DNA of 34,269 bases from Candidatus Pacebacteria bacterium UBA1364. GTDB lineage: Bacteria; Patescibacteriota; Microgenomatia; UBA1400; PJMF01. Under the pieces are notes generated by a model. The model searched no databases. It saw only the letters and a list, made by a program, of their open reading frames with translations, and was not told the origin of the DNA. Position numbers and translations under genes: made by a program. The stretch lies in contig DBRQ01000002.1 of the NCBI GenBank assembly GCA_002306345.1, positions 69,141 through 103,409 on the forward strand. The letters are read 5' to 3'. This document shows, in pieces, positions 1 to 7,710 of the stretch. Within the stretch, counting starts at the first letter, position 1. The number at the start of each line of letters is the position of its first letter.

Positions 1-956
1 CCTGAACAATGAGCAATCACTGGTGTACCAAAAGCCATCGCCTCAATAGGTACCATCCCAAAATCTTCGTCTTCAACTGGATAAAGTAAAACTCTAGCAT
101 CGCGATAGAGTGTCGCCAATTGTTGATCATCTACTCCTCCCAAAAATTCCACTGTTTCACCAGCCATCGCTTTGAGGCCATCAAGCATGGAACCGGAACC
201 AACTACCTTCAAGGGCAAACCCAATTGTGTGGCGACTTTTATGGCTAATTCGGGATGTTTGGCCATGGCTAAGCGACCAGCGTAAAAATAATAAGAATTT
301 TTTTTCTTTTGAGTAAAAGTCTGTAATTCCTTGGCACTTAATCGATGAAAAAAAGTGGCAGCTTGGTCATAAATCTTAATTGGCGGATTGATAATAATAC
401 TTTCTCGTTTGTAAAATTTCTTGATTCTTAGGGCTGTTTCTTGAGAATTGGCGATTAAAACATCTGGATTTTGAGCAGCTTTAAAATCCATTTGTCTGAC
501 AAAATGATTGAGTAAATTTCCAGCAAATCGCGTCCATGGATTAGCTTGCCAATTACTTTTAGCACTGTAACCATATAAAACTCTTGGGGGAGTATGACAA
601 TAACAATAATGTTTGCCATTTGGCACTTTAGAGGCCTTGGCAAAATAAGCGTTGGTGGAGCTAATCACTACGTCATAGGCACTAAGGTCAAATTGTTCAA
701 AAGCCCATTTAGCAAAAATGCGCATTGGTGAAAAAAGTTTTTTATAAAAAGGAAATTTTGTTAATTTACTTTGATGAATTTCCCAATTAGCAAAACGCTG
801 CCAATCTTGTCCCATAGCTTTTTGGTCAACAAAAGCAGTATAAACTGGTGCATCGGGAAAAATCTCATGAAGACTTTCTAAAACACGCTCAGCGCCGCCA
901 TATTCTCGCAGGTAATCGTGTACCAAGGCCACTTTAAGGGCAGTATTGTTTGACAT
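1..956 (-). CDS. Glycosyltransferase family 4 (GT4), 3' end beyond window
   Basis: About 318 residues are visible; the C-terminus lies off the left edge. The start MSNNTALKVALVHDYL has the typical GT4 first strand, followed by the loop REYGGAERVL that binds the sugar nucleotide. A middle segment reads YYFYAGRLAMAKHPELAI, the usual start of the second Rossmann domain, and the visible end reads EDFGMVPIEAMAFGTPVIA, the E-x7-E donor-binding region of retaining GT4 enzymes. The family transfers sugars from nucleotide-activated donors to lipid or polysaccharide acceptors at the cytoplasmic face of the membrane; the WbaZ-type group is the nearest I recognise, but the exact sugar cannot be told. It is the last visible gene of the minus-strand run that starts with the Xer-like gene. 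The ATG at 954-956 is the first start after an upstream gap of 46 nt. Confidence 0.85.
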   Translation of the reverse strand, partial: MSNNTALKVALVHDYLREYGGAERVLESLHEIFPDAPVYTAFVDQKAMGQDWQRFANWEIHQSKLTKFPFYKKLFSPMRIFAKWAFEQFDLSAYDVVISSTNAYFAKASKVPNGKHYCYCHTPPRVLYGYSAKSNWQANPWTRFAGNLLNHFVRQMDFKAAQNPDVLIANSQETALRIKKFYKRESIIINPPIKIYDQAATFFHRLSAKELQTFTQKKKNSYYFYAGRLAMAKHPELAIKVATQLGLPLKVVGSGSMLDGLKAMAGETVEFLGGVDDQQLATLYRDARVLLYPVEDEDFGMVPIEAMAFGTPVIAHCS

Positions 957-1002
957 AATTGTTCATTGCTCACAATTTTATAATTTTAACCGTTATGACT
1001 TA

Positions 1003-1935
1003 TTAAAACAGGGCTTCCTGTACTGAGGTTTCAAAAGCATCTCTGGGCAACGCACTGATTAAAGATTTAAAACCCAAACTCTGAAAAATTTGAATCACTT
1101 GATTTTTATCATAGGAAGTTACCCGACAATCTTCTAGATTAAAGTCAATAGGCGCCTGACATTCAATGGTAGCTAAATCTTTACTCATTAGGGCTGATGC
1201 TTGACCATTACGCAATTTTTCTAATAGATTACCTTTAAGCAAGTTGTCGCCTTGCGCATTATGAGCTAAAAAGTCATAAATATTTTCCACAGTCCCAAAT
1301 CTTTGAATCAAGGCAATTGCAGTTTTCGGGCCTATACCCTTAATACCAGGAATATTATCGGAACTATCACCCATTAAAGCCTTTAAATCAATCACCTGCG
1401 AAGGTTTAATACCTAGTTTTTTTTCGACTAAGTCCTCATCATATTCAATGTCGCCTTTTTGTTTGCCCCGAGCGGGCATCCAAATGTGAGTGTCGTTGTC
1501 AACTAATTGAAAAGCATCTTGATCGCCCGTCACAATAATTGTCAATAATTGACCATCTAGGTTTTCAACTTTGCAATTCACTGTACCAATTAAATCATCA
1601 GCTTCAAAACCTTCCACTTCAAATTTAGGAATGCCGAGGGCTGTCACAATGTCTTTAATAATTTGAATCTGCGGGATTAAATCATCGGGCATTTTGGCTC
1701 GTTGTGCTTTATAACCATCAAATTTTTTATGCCGGAAAGTGGGTTTTTGATGATCAAAACAAACAGCCGCATATTCAGGCTCAAAGTAAGTAATGGCATT
1801 CAACAGCATTTTGCTAAAACCAAAAACGGCATTAACTAGTTGGCCATTTGGGTCGGTTAAATTAGGTAAGGCATAATAAGCACGGTAAATCAGAGCATGA
1901 GCATCAACTAAAAGAAATTTTCTGCGAGAAGACAT
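1003..1935 (-). CDS. Stand-alone 5'-3' exonuclease (PolA N-terminal / FEN-like)
   Basis: 310 residues, the size of the 5' nuclease domain of DNA polymerase I without the polymerase part. Visible metal-site motifs are LLVDAHALIYRAYY (D11), the acidic cluster EGFEADDLIG (about 108-117), TGDQDAFQLV (137-145) and LMGDSSDNIPG (188-197), which runs into the helix-hairpin-helix GIKGIGPKTA (198-206). Family knowledge: it removes RNA primers and 5' flaps during lagging-strand maturation and repair. It could be an Xni-like enzyme, but it keeps the full set of acidic residues I can check, so I expect it to be active. It lies 15 nt downstream of the channel gene and 46 nt upstream of the glycosyltransferase, on the same strand. 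Confidence 0.9.
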   Translation of the reverse strand: MSSRRKFLLVDAHALIYRAYYALPNLTDPNGQLVNAVFGFSKMLLNAITYFEPEYAAVCFDHQKPTFRHKKFDGYKAQRAKMPDDLIPQIQIIKDIVTALGIPKFEVEGFEADDLIGTVNCKVENLDGQLLTIIVTGDQDAFQLVDNDTHIWMPARGKQKGDIEYDEDLVEKKLGIKPSQVIDLKALMGDSSDNIPGIKGIGPKTAIALIQRFGTVENIYDFLAHNAQGDNLLKGNLLEKLRNGQASALMSKDLATIECQAPIDFNLEDCRVTSYDKNQVIQIFQSLGFKSLISALPRDAFETSVQEALF

Positions 1936-1950
1936 GCATCTATTCTAACA

Positions 1951-2391
1951 TTACTTTTTTTTATTATTTATTTTGTGCTCACCGGTTTGTAAAATAATAA
2001 AATCAGTTTTCCTTTTGGTTACATCAAGATCTTCGATGATTTGATCCAGTTTTTTGTCCATTCTCTCCCATTGGTAATTGTCTCGTTTACGATGTAATTG
2101 AATCACTAAACTACCAATGATACTACTAGTCATAACGACACCTATGACTTGCAAAACTATACCCAATACTCTGCCTTCAAAAGTTACTGGCACTACATCA
2201 CCATAACCCACCGAAGTGATCGTTGACACCATCCACCAAATTGCATCTCCAAAGTTATTAATTGTCGCTTTTGGTTGTCCAGATTCTAAAGGAACTATTA
2301 AAATAGCAATCGAAAAAGAAAGAAAAAGCAAGGCAGTCAGAATTTTACGTAAAGTACGTTGACGCAACAATTGGGCGAGTATATTTCTCAT
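1951..2391 (-). CDS. Two-TM potassium channel-like protein (Ion_trans_2)
   Basis: 146 residues. There are two hydrophobic helices (about 16-34 and 74-98) with a pore helix between them. The selectivity filter TITSVGYGDVVP has S60-V61-G62-Y63-G64-D65, matching the K+-channel signature TVGYGD. After the second helix comes a charged, probably coiled-coil tail (about 99-130). No RCK/TrkA-N domain follows, so this is a minimal KcsA-like pore that should assemble as a tetramer. It lies 21 nt after ftsH and 15 nt before the exonuclease, so co-transcription is likely. Ion selectivity for K+ is inferred from the filter. Confidence 0.85.
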   Translation of the reverse strand: MRNILAQLLRQRTLRKILTALLFLSFSIAILIVPLESGQPKATINNFGDAIWWMVSTITSVGYGDVVPVTFEGRVLGIVLQVIGVVMTSSIIGSLVIQLHRKRDNYQWERMDKKLDQIIEDLDVTKRKTDFIILQTGEHKINNKKK

Positions 2392-2412
2392 ATTAAATAC
2401 ACATTTTTAATA

Positions 2413-4422
2413 TTATATTGCTTTGGCTTTAGGTACACCCATGAGTTTTGCAAACTCATCAGCATCTAAAGTTTCTTTATCGAGCAAACTTTCAGCAATT
2501 CTGTCTAAACTAGCACGGTGTGTTGTCAATAAACTAACTGCTTTTTGTTCAGCTTCTGTAATATAGTTTATGATTTCTTCATCCACTTTTTCCTGCATTT
2601 TGCTGGAGGGACGATTTGGTTCACCCCAAATACGATTATAGTCTTCACTTTCATACTGAGAACCAAAATTCATTGGCCCTAATTTACTCATGCCAAAATA
2701 CATCACCATGTTACGAGCAATGCGAGTGACTTGATCAATATCATTACTGGCTCCAGCCGTCTGTTCTTTAAAAATTAACATTTCCGCCGCTCGACCGCCC
2801 AACATTACAGTCATATTATCAATTAGTTCGGACTTTAACACTTGTAACTTGTCTTTTTCCGGAGGAGTAAAAGTGTAACCCAAAGCCTGACCTCTAGAAA
2901 CGATAGAGATACGATGCACTGGATCAGCATAGGGTAAGACGTGAGCCAAAACTGCGTGACCGGCTTCGTGATAAGCGGTCATTCTTTTTTCTTTTTCGTC
3001 TTGTAGACGTTTCTTACTTGGCCCATATTTAGTCTTAAGTGAAGCTTCTTCAATGTCTTCCATGGTAATTTCTTCACGACTTTCTCTAGCAATAGCGATC
3101 GCCGCTTCATTAAGCATATTTTCTAAATCAGCACCAGAAAAGCCAACTGTGCGCTTAGCCACTTTATCCCAATCTAAATCTTTGGTAAAAGTTTTATTTT
3201 TGGCGTGGATGCCCAAAATAAATTTACGTTCTTCTAAGTCTGGCAAGTTGACTTGTACACGACGGTCAAAACGACCCGGTCGGACTAAAGCTGGATCAAG
3301 CATGTCCCCACGATTGGTAGCTGCCATGACAATTACATTGTCATTCTGAGTAAAACCATCCATTTCAACTAAAATCTGATTAAGCGTTTGCTCTCGCTCG
3401 TCGTGAGAAGACATGCTGTTACGACCACGCATTCGACCAATAGCATCAATTTCATCAATAAAAATAATTGATGGTGAAAGCTTTTTGGCTGTATCGAACA
3501 AATCTCTTACTCTAGAAGCACCTACTCCAACTAGCATCTCCATGAACTCACTACCAGCAATCGATAAAAATTGGACATTAGCTTCACCAGCTACCGCTCG
3601 TGCTAATAAAGTTTTACCTGTCCCAGCCGGACCAACTAGCAAAACCCCTTTAGGTGTGCGCGCGCCCACTTTGGTGTATTTCTTAGGATGTTTAAGAAAA
3701 TCAACAATTTCTTCCAATTCTTTCTTGGCCTCATCCATCCCCCCGACATCTTTGAAACTAATATTTTGTTTACCTTTGATAAAAACTTTTGCCTTACTTT
3801 TACCCATACCAAACATGGCGTCAGTGCCACCTTTAGCTTGGCGAAAAATGATCATCAAAAAGACAAACATTAAAATAATTGGTAAAAAGTTCATCACTAA
3901 TTCCCACAACATTTGTAAAACGGTGGCGTCTTGAATTTGTGTATCAATGCTAGCTAAATCAATGCCAGAGGCTTGCAAAATTTCCAAAGCTTGCTGATTT
4001 TTTTCTTTTCTGGCCACTTTTTTACTATCGTCTTTATAAGTTAAACGTAGTTCTTGGCCGTAAACTTCCATTTTGCTAACTTTTTCATCGCGGATATCCG
4101 TTACCATTTGACTAATAGTGATTTGCTCACGCTTTGCTCCTCCGCCAAAAACTCCTAGAATAGAAGGTACAAATAAAAACAAAATCACTAGATAAATTAA
4201 AGTTTTATTGATAAATCTGTTCAAATTAATTTTTAGTTCAATGCGTTTTAAATCACCAGTTGGTTTATTGGACTGTTTAGCGTCTGCTGGTTTAGCTGGC
4301 TGTTGCAGATTAGTCGCCTCTGTTGGCTTAGCAGCCGTTGGCAAATTCGGCGTCGGTTTAGACGTTGATTGAGGCGTCGATTTAAGCGTCGATTTTCTTG
4401 AATCCAAATGTTTTTCATTCAT
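2413..4422 (-). CDS. ftsH: ATP-dependent zinc metalloprotease FtsH
   Basis: 669 residues. A Thr/Pro/Lys-rich cytoplasmic N-terminal extension (about 1-68, low complexity) precedes TM1 (72-92), a small extracytoplasmic domain and TM2 (177-194). The AAA+ domain has Walker A GPAGTGKT (264-271), Walker B IIFIDEID (319-326) and the second region of homology RPGRFDRR (381-388). The peptidase domain has the zinc motif HEAGH (485-489) and the third ligand in SNDID (559-563). FtsH degrades misfolded membrane proteins and some regulators as a membrane hexamer. Two oddities: the extension of roughly 65 residues before TM1, which most FtsH proteins lack, and a pore loop that reads MLVGVG where the usual motif is MFVGVG. 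No strong Shine-Dalgarno is seen; AAGGAAAAAAG lies about 15 nt upstream. Confidence 0.97.
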   Translation of the reverse strand: MNEKHLDSRKSTLKSTPQSTSKPTPNLPTAAKPTEATNLQQPAKPADAKQSNKPTGDLKRIELKINLNRFINKTLIYLVILFLFVPSILGVFGGGAKREQITISQMVTDIRDEKVSKMEVYGQELRLTYKDDSKKVARKEKNQQALEILQASGIDLASIDTQIQDATVLQMLWELVMNFLPIILMFVFLMIIFRQAKGGTDAMFGMGKSKAKVFIKGKQNISFKDVGGMDEAKKELEEIVDFLKHPKKYTKVGARTPKGVLLVGPAGTGKTLLARAVAGEANVQFLSIAGSEFMEMLVGVGASRVRDLFDTAKKLSPSIIFIDEIDAIGRMRGRNSMSSHDEREQTLNQILVEMDGFTQNDNVIVMAATNRGDMLDPALVRPGRFDRRVQVNLPDLEERKFILGIHAKNKTFTKDLDWDKVAKRTVGFSGADLENMLNEAAIAIARESREEITMEDIEEASLKTKYGPSKKRLQDEKEKRMTAYHEAGHAVLAHVLPYADPVHRISIVSRGQALGYTFTPPEKDKLQVLKSELIDNMTVMLGGRAAEMLIFKEQTAGASNDIDQVTRIARNMVMYFGMSKLGPMNFGSQYESEDYNRIWGEPNRPSSKMQEKVDEEIINYITEAEQKAVSLLTTHRASLDRIAESLLDKETLDADEFAKLMGVPKAKAI

Positions 4423-4455
4423 ATTTAAAAGCTTTCTTTTTTCCTTATCGTCAGT

Positions 4456-4791
4456 TTAACACAAAAGTGCCCCTAACTCTGCTTGCTCACTCAGAGGAAT
4501 AAGGATTGGCTTGAGAGAATTATCAATCATCACCATCATTCCCTGGCTTATGCTTGGACCCATTTTTTTTGCTGTTAAATTGATAACAAAAGGAAATTTT
4601 TTATTTAAAAAATCCGCTTCGCTGTAATACTTTTTCACTCCAGAAAAAATAGTACGCTGACCCAATTCTGCCCCAAAATCTACTTTTAACTCTAATAACT
4701 TTTCACTCCAGTCTGGTACTAACACTTCCGTGACCAGTCCCACGCGCATTTCTACTTTAAGAAAATCGGCAAATTGGATCATTTCAGACAT
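4456..4791 (-). CDS. tRNA-binding OB-fold protein (MetRS-beta / EMAPII-like)
   Basis: 111 residues. The pattern FLKVEMRVGLVTEV, KLLELKVDFG, RTIFSGVKKYY and the C-terminal SQGMMVM match the tRNA_bind domain found at the C-terminus of methionyl-tRNA synthetase and in free proteins such as CsaA/Trbp111. These bind the outer corner of tRNA and can help aminoacylation. No synthetase part is attached here, so whether it works with MetRS in trans is inference. The likely start ATG lies 10 nt after TAAAAT, so the mRNA leader may be very short. It is 33 nt upstream of ftsH on the same strand. Confidence 0.85.
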   Translation of the reverse strand: MSEMIQFADFLKVEMRVGLVTEVLVPDWSEKLLELKVDFGAELGQRTIFSGVKKYYSEADFLNKKFPFVINLTAKKMGPSISQGMMVMIDNSLKPILIPLSEQAELGALLC

Positions 4792-4858
4792 AGGAGGTTT
4801 TATTTTACCATCTTTTCCTCAAATAAGATTGAAGAATTTCTCTTATGCCGCGCCTAAG

Positions 4859-5012
4859 CTACAGTTCATTAAAAATTACTTCACCTTTGCCGTTCATGAA
4901 AAAGTCAACTCGAGTCATCCCTTCGCACTGCAAAATAGTACAGATTTTTTGCCAAAGCTTGGATTTCTTTTTTCTTGGAAACACTAAATTTAACAGGAAC
5001 TAACAAGGTTGC
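4859..5012 (-). pseudogene. ddl: D-alanine--D-alanine ligase C-terminal remnant (frameshifted)
   Basis: The minus-strand stretch between the Xer-like gene and the tRNA-binding gene is not random. One frame reads LLVPVKFSVSKKKEIQALAK, then after an A-run the next frame reads TILQCEGMTRVDFFMNGKG and continues EVIFNEL before a TAG (4859-4861). Together these match the end of the ATP-grasp domain of Ddl: a VPA strand, the EIQ-x-LA helix, the L-GCEG-x-RVDFF strand and the x-NE metal-binding segment. A TGA lies just upstream of the preserved part, the frame slips inside a run of six A, and the terminal omega-loop (NTLPG-x-T) is gone. I read it as the decayed 3' part of a ddl gene, about 50 codons. 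A functional ddl would have to exist elsewhere if peptidoglycan is made normally. Confidence 0.7.
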
Positions 5013-5031
5013 TCAATTTCATCAAGCAAAA

Positions 5032-5898
5032 TTACAGCTCTTCAATTTTGATTGAAGGCTGCATTTCTGGCGCTTCAATTAGGTGTAAATATTTTTCGGT
5101 AGTAGTAATGCGTTTGTGACCAACTAACTGAGAAACATAAACTAAAGGTGTCCCAGCCTTGAGTTGTTCGACTATAAAAGTGTGGCGCAAATCATTTACT
5201 TTGGCATCTTTTACTCCAGCTAAACGGAAATAACGATCAATGGCCGTACGAATATTACGTACTAAAAATGGGCGACAAGTTTTAGTCAAAAATAAAGTCT
5301 TTTCTTTGGCACGAGGACGCAATTTTAGATAATCTAAAATTGATTTTTTGGCGGCAGCATTCAAAGGAATTCGACGAGCCTCGCGGGAATTTTGAGCCTG
5401 GATATAAATTAATTCTCTTTCCAGATCAACATCAGTAATTTGCAAAGCAGCTAATTCACTAATACGCATCCCTGTTTGTAGCAAAATTTCTACAATGGCG
5501 TGCATGCGAGCATCAGCCCGACAAGAATCGCGCAAAGCGCGATATTCTAAGCGAGACAAAATACGAGGCGGAGCCTGATCAAACTTTAGTTGAGAAACTT
5601 CTTGAGTAGGATTACTATCAATTAACCCTTCGCTCACACAAAAGCGAAAAAAAGCTTTAATTGAATTAATTTTTCTAGAAATAGATTTGCTGGTGTAACG
5701 CTGTTTTTTTAGTAGTTCTTTAAAAGATTCAACATCTTCTGCCACTACTTCAGAAAGTAAAGTTTTAGACCTTTTACTTAAAAAATCAGCCAACTGTTCA
5801 ATGTCTTTGCTGTAAGCAATGACTGTGGCATGCGCCTTACCGCTTGCTTTGAGATTATCGGTGAACTTGGCTTGCGCATCGAGTAAGTTTGTGTGCAT
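5032..5898 (-). CDS. Divergent XerC/XerD-like tyrosine recombinase
   Basis: 288 residues with the two-domain Xer layout: an N-terminal core-binding SAM-like domain (about 5-92) and a C-terminal catalytic domain (about 112-275). R145 in TGMRISELAAL, R238 in NDLRHTF, H261 in LVGHKR and nucleophile Y270 in EKYLH are present. Two usual catalytic residues are not: the box-II His (H-x-x-R) is Asn 235, and the beta-hairpin Lys (GKG-x-K) aligns with Asn 170. Xer enzymes resolve chromosome dimers at dif with FtsK. Overall length and layout favour the housekeeping role over a phage integrase, but the substitutions make activity uncertain. It is the first gene of the minus-strand run and diverges from the FtsB-like gene. 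Confidence 0.8.
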   Translation of the reverse strand: MHTNLLDAQAKFTDNLKASGKAHATVIAYSKDIEQLADFLSKRSKTLLSEVVAEDVESFKELLKKQRYTSKSISRKINSIKAFFRFCVSEGLIDSNPTQEVSQLKFDQAPPRILSRLEYRALRDSCRADARMHAIVEILLQTGMRISELAALQITDVDLERELIYIQAQNSREARRIPLNAAAKKSILDYLKLRPRAKEKTLFLTKTCRPFLVRNIRTAIDRYFRLAGVKDAKVNDLRHTFIVEQLKAGTPLVYVSQLVGHKRITTTEKYLHLIEAPEMQPSIKIEEL

Positions 5899-6013
5899 AA
5901 TGGCATCAATCTAAATAAGACAGATAAATAAAATTAAGTTCTTTAACTTTAATATTCCAATATCAGGGTCTTATAATATCATAAAGTAGGTTTATAAACA
6001 AGCATTGTTTGAA

Positions 6014-6019
6014 TATAAT
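6014..6019 (+). promoter_or_regulatory. Candidate -10 box (TATAAT) of the FtsB-like gene
   Basis: A perfect TATAAT sits 9 nt before the ATG at 6029, and no Shine-Dalgarno sequence separates them. Transcription would start within a few bases of the ATG, giving a leaderless or nearly leaderless mRNA. The -35 region is weak. A second TATAAT at 5972-5977 could serve as an alternative with a leader of about 45 nt. Confidence 0.45.
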
Positions 6020-6028
6020 GACATCACA

Positions 6029-6400
6029 ATGAATAGAGAAAAAACGTCAAATCTTCTGAACCACCCCTTACTAATCGTTATTTATAGCTGTCTTTGTCTA
6101 TTAGTTATTTTTTCTTTAAGAGAAAGTAGTAAAAAGGCCTTGGTTTCTAAAGAAAGCATTGAAAAATTAGAGAAAAATATTGACTCTTTAGAAAAAGAAG
6201 TAGCCTTAGAAAAGGAAAAACTTAAAGATAGTCAAGATGACATTGCAGTAGAAAAAATCATGCACAATGAACTTTTACTCAAGAAAGAAGGCGAAATTGT
6301 CTTACAAATTCCCGAAGAAAAACCCAGTGATCAAGAAAAACAAGACCCTCAAAAGGAAGAAAACGGACCTTGGCAAGAATGGCAAAAATTGTTGAAATAA
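6029..6400 (+). CDS. FtsB/DivIC-like septum formation initiator protein
   Basis: 123 residues from the ATG at 6029; a TTG 24 nt upstream is less likely because it lies before the -10 box. A short cytoplasmic N-terminus is followed by one TM helix (about 13-30), a heptad-rich coiled coil (about 40-75) and the motif KKEGEIVLQIPE, equivalent to the KPGE-x-v-x-QIPE segment that ends the DivIC domain. The Pro/Glu/Gln-rich tail ends in GPWQEWQKLLK. Proteins of this family form a bitopic complex with FtsL and FtsQ at the division site. It stands alone, divergent from the Xer-like gene, and faces the broken gene at 6423-6659. Confidence 0.75.
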   Translation: MNREKTSNLLNHPLLIVIYSCLCLLVIFSLRESSKKALVSKESIEKLEKNIDSLEKEVALEKEKLKDSQDDIAVEKIMHNELLLKKEGEIVLQIPEEKPSDQEKQDPQKEENGPWQEWQKLLK

Positions 6401-6422
6401 AGATTTTGTTTTGCCAATTTGA

Positions 6423-6659
6423 TTAGTCAATACGTTTTAAAATTACGTTTCCATCACTGTTAATTACAAGTTTGCAATCACCTAATAAGCCAAGTAATAT
6501 AACTAAACCTGTATTACCGTGTGCTGGTCCTTGTATAATTTTAAACACTTCGTTTGGTAAACATCTACCAGATCTAGATGAAGTAAACTCTTCTTTTAAA
6601 CGAACTTTTTACCCTACAATTAAGCCTGTTTCAGCTTGTAATTCTTTAAAAAACGGCAT
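6423..6659 (-). pseudogene. Small gene interrupted by one in-frame TAA
   Basis: A 79-codon minus-strand frame starts MPFFKELQAETGLIVG, hits TAA at 6609-6611 (codon 17), then continues KVRLKEEFTSSRSGR and CKLVINSDGNVILKRID to a proper TAA at 6423-6425. The downstream part has the composition of a real beta-rich protein, and changing the TAA by one base (to AAA, GAA or CAA) restores a full reading frame. I do not recognise the family. Once the mobile element is removed in silico, its ATG lies about 20 nt after the 3' end of the initiator tRNA on the same strand, so it was probably the gene next to that tRNA. Other readings are a sequencing error or programmed readthrough. The opposite-strand open frame here is a shadow. 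Confidence 0.55.
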
Positions 6660-6666
6660 ATATATT

Positions 6667-6677
6667 TTTGTTGCGGA
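6667..6677 (+). other. Candidate left attachment site (attL-like)
   Basis: TTTGTTGCGGA, identical to 14307-14317 at the tRNA. On its element side it is followed by T and then GTGGGAA (6679-6685), the inverse of TTCCCAC at 14300-14306 just outside the core at the other end. An exact 11-mer match to a tRNA end is unlikely by chance in a window of this size. Confidence 0.7.
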
Positions 6678-6793
6678 TGTGGGAAGAAATCCGAACCTGG
6701 ATAATATCAAATAGATTATTTATTTTTCCTGATTTGGCAGTGGAAATACCGAGTAATGAAGAGTATTGGAATTGGAGAAAAAACATTGTCTAA
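6677..6793 (+). pseudogene. Displaced 3' end of the serine recombinase gene
   Basis: Reading in the recombinase frame across the att core (TTG TTG CGG), the left end stays open as MWEEIRTWIISNR, continues through FIFPDLAVEIPSNEEYWNWR and stops at TAA 6791-6793, giving 38-39 codons. In the integrated state it lacks its own start and is separated from the recombinase by 5.8 kb; in the circular form it would be fused to PTLLR of the recombinase. It ends 16 nt before the convergent DUF5677-like gene, so it neatly fills a gap that otherwise has no gene. This is inference from geometry and an open frame; no homologue was compared. Confidence 0.6.
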
Positions 6794-6809
6794 CTATATC
6801 TTGCTACAT

Positions 6810-7655
6810 TTACTTGCCATAACCGCCCACTACCCCCTTTGCTACTTCTATATTGAATCTCAAACTATCATTTTTTTCTAAATATGACTTCACTCTTGGA
6901 AAAATTTCTGCGTATCCCTCAATAAATAGAGGAACAATATAGTTAAGAAAACTTGTTGCTGTTAGTGAACTAGATTCCTGGACCTCTTTTGGATTTTTAT
7001 TTGAAAAATGGTTTGAAATGACCGCATTAGAATGAACAACCGATGACAGCAAATTGTAAACATCAACCCAGTACTTTTCAGATAAAACAGATGTTTCTGC
7101 TATTCCTCTCCAACCACCATTTGGTTTCCAATCAAATGATTTTTTGTTCTGAAGGTTTTTTAATTGACTAATACTTACATTTGATACTGTCTTAGATCTC
7201 AATATTTCTCTGCGTAACTTAAAATAGCGTTTCTTTTCTTTTTTTAACAATTCGTCTGTTTTATCTGAAAAAGAAAGTTGCTTCTGCCTTTGCGATAAAG
7301 AGGATGCATCCCAAATTTTATGCCTGAGCTTTTTAACTCTAGTTCCAACAGTGGGATCAATAAAAACATAACTGAATACAAGATATGCTTCTAAAGCTGA
7401 TCTTACTATGCTGTAAATGGAAGAATAATCTATGAAATTAATATTACTTTTTATCGTGCTTATTTGAGGTTTAGTACCTTCTAGTAAATCAAGAACACTC
7501 AATGAATGGCAAGCCACTTTTTGAAGTAATGATTCTGAATCAATAATCCAATCATCTGATTTTTGAGGAACAAAGCCTTTATTGAGTTCTAAAATTTCAT
7601 ATAAGATAGTTACCCAATATTTTAGATCATTTATTTCACCAGGAATTTTGTTCAT
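6810..7655 (-). CDS. DUF5677-like helical protein of unknown function
   Basis: 281 residues, predicted mostly alpha-helical and soluble. Recognisable parts are the hydrophobic YSIVRSALEAYLVFSYVF (about 79-96), a basic linker rich in Lys/Arg (about 105-155) and YNLLSSVVHSNAV (about 201-213), in which Ser and His sit where DUF5677/HEPN-like helical proteins carry their Y-x3-S-x3-H motif. Assignment to that group is tentative and no enzymatic role can be stated. It is the only minus-strand gene inside the mobile element, and its 5' end faces the strong promoter of the structured leader RNA. A single cargo gene in opposite orientation often acts as a defence or accessory factor, which is only a guess here. 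Confidence 0.55.
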   Translation of the reverse strand: MNKIPGEINDLKYWVTILYEILELNKGFVPQKSDDWIIDSESLLQKVACHSLSVLDLLEGTKPQISTIKSNINFIDYSSIYSIVRSALEAYLVFSYVFIDPTVGTRVKKLRHKIWDASSLSQRQKQLSFSDKTDELLKKEKKRYFKLRREILRSKTVSNVSISQLKNLQNKKSFDWKPNGGWRGIAETSVLSEKYWVDVYNLLSSVVHSNAVISNHFSNKNPKEVQESSSLTATSFLNYIVPLFIEGYAEIFPRVKSYLEKNDSLRFNIEVAKGVVGGYGK

Positions 7656-7694
7656 TTAGTTCTAATTTTAACATCGATTTAATCAAGTTCTTAA

Positions 7695-7703
7695 TGCTAT
7701 AAT
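7695..7703 (+). promoter_or_regulatory. Extended -10 promoter of the structured leader RNA
   Basis: TGCTATAAT is a perfect extended -10 element (TGn-TATAAT). Transcription should start near 7710, just ahead of the 12-bp helix that opens the leader. No clear -35 is visible, as expected for extended -10 promoters. Confidence 0.6.
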
Positions 7704-7710
7704 CAGCCTA

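Noticed and set aside
3053..3934. Plus-strand open frames across ftsH
   Set aside because: Antisense shadows of a highly conserved gene.
6472..6714. Plus-strand open frame of 80 codons
   Set aside because: Opposite the interrupted small gene; composition is not protein-like, and its 3' part overlaps the att core and the recombinase tail in another frame.
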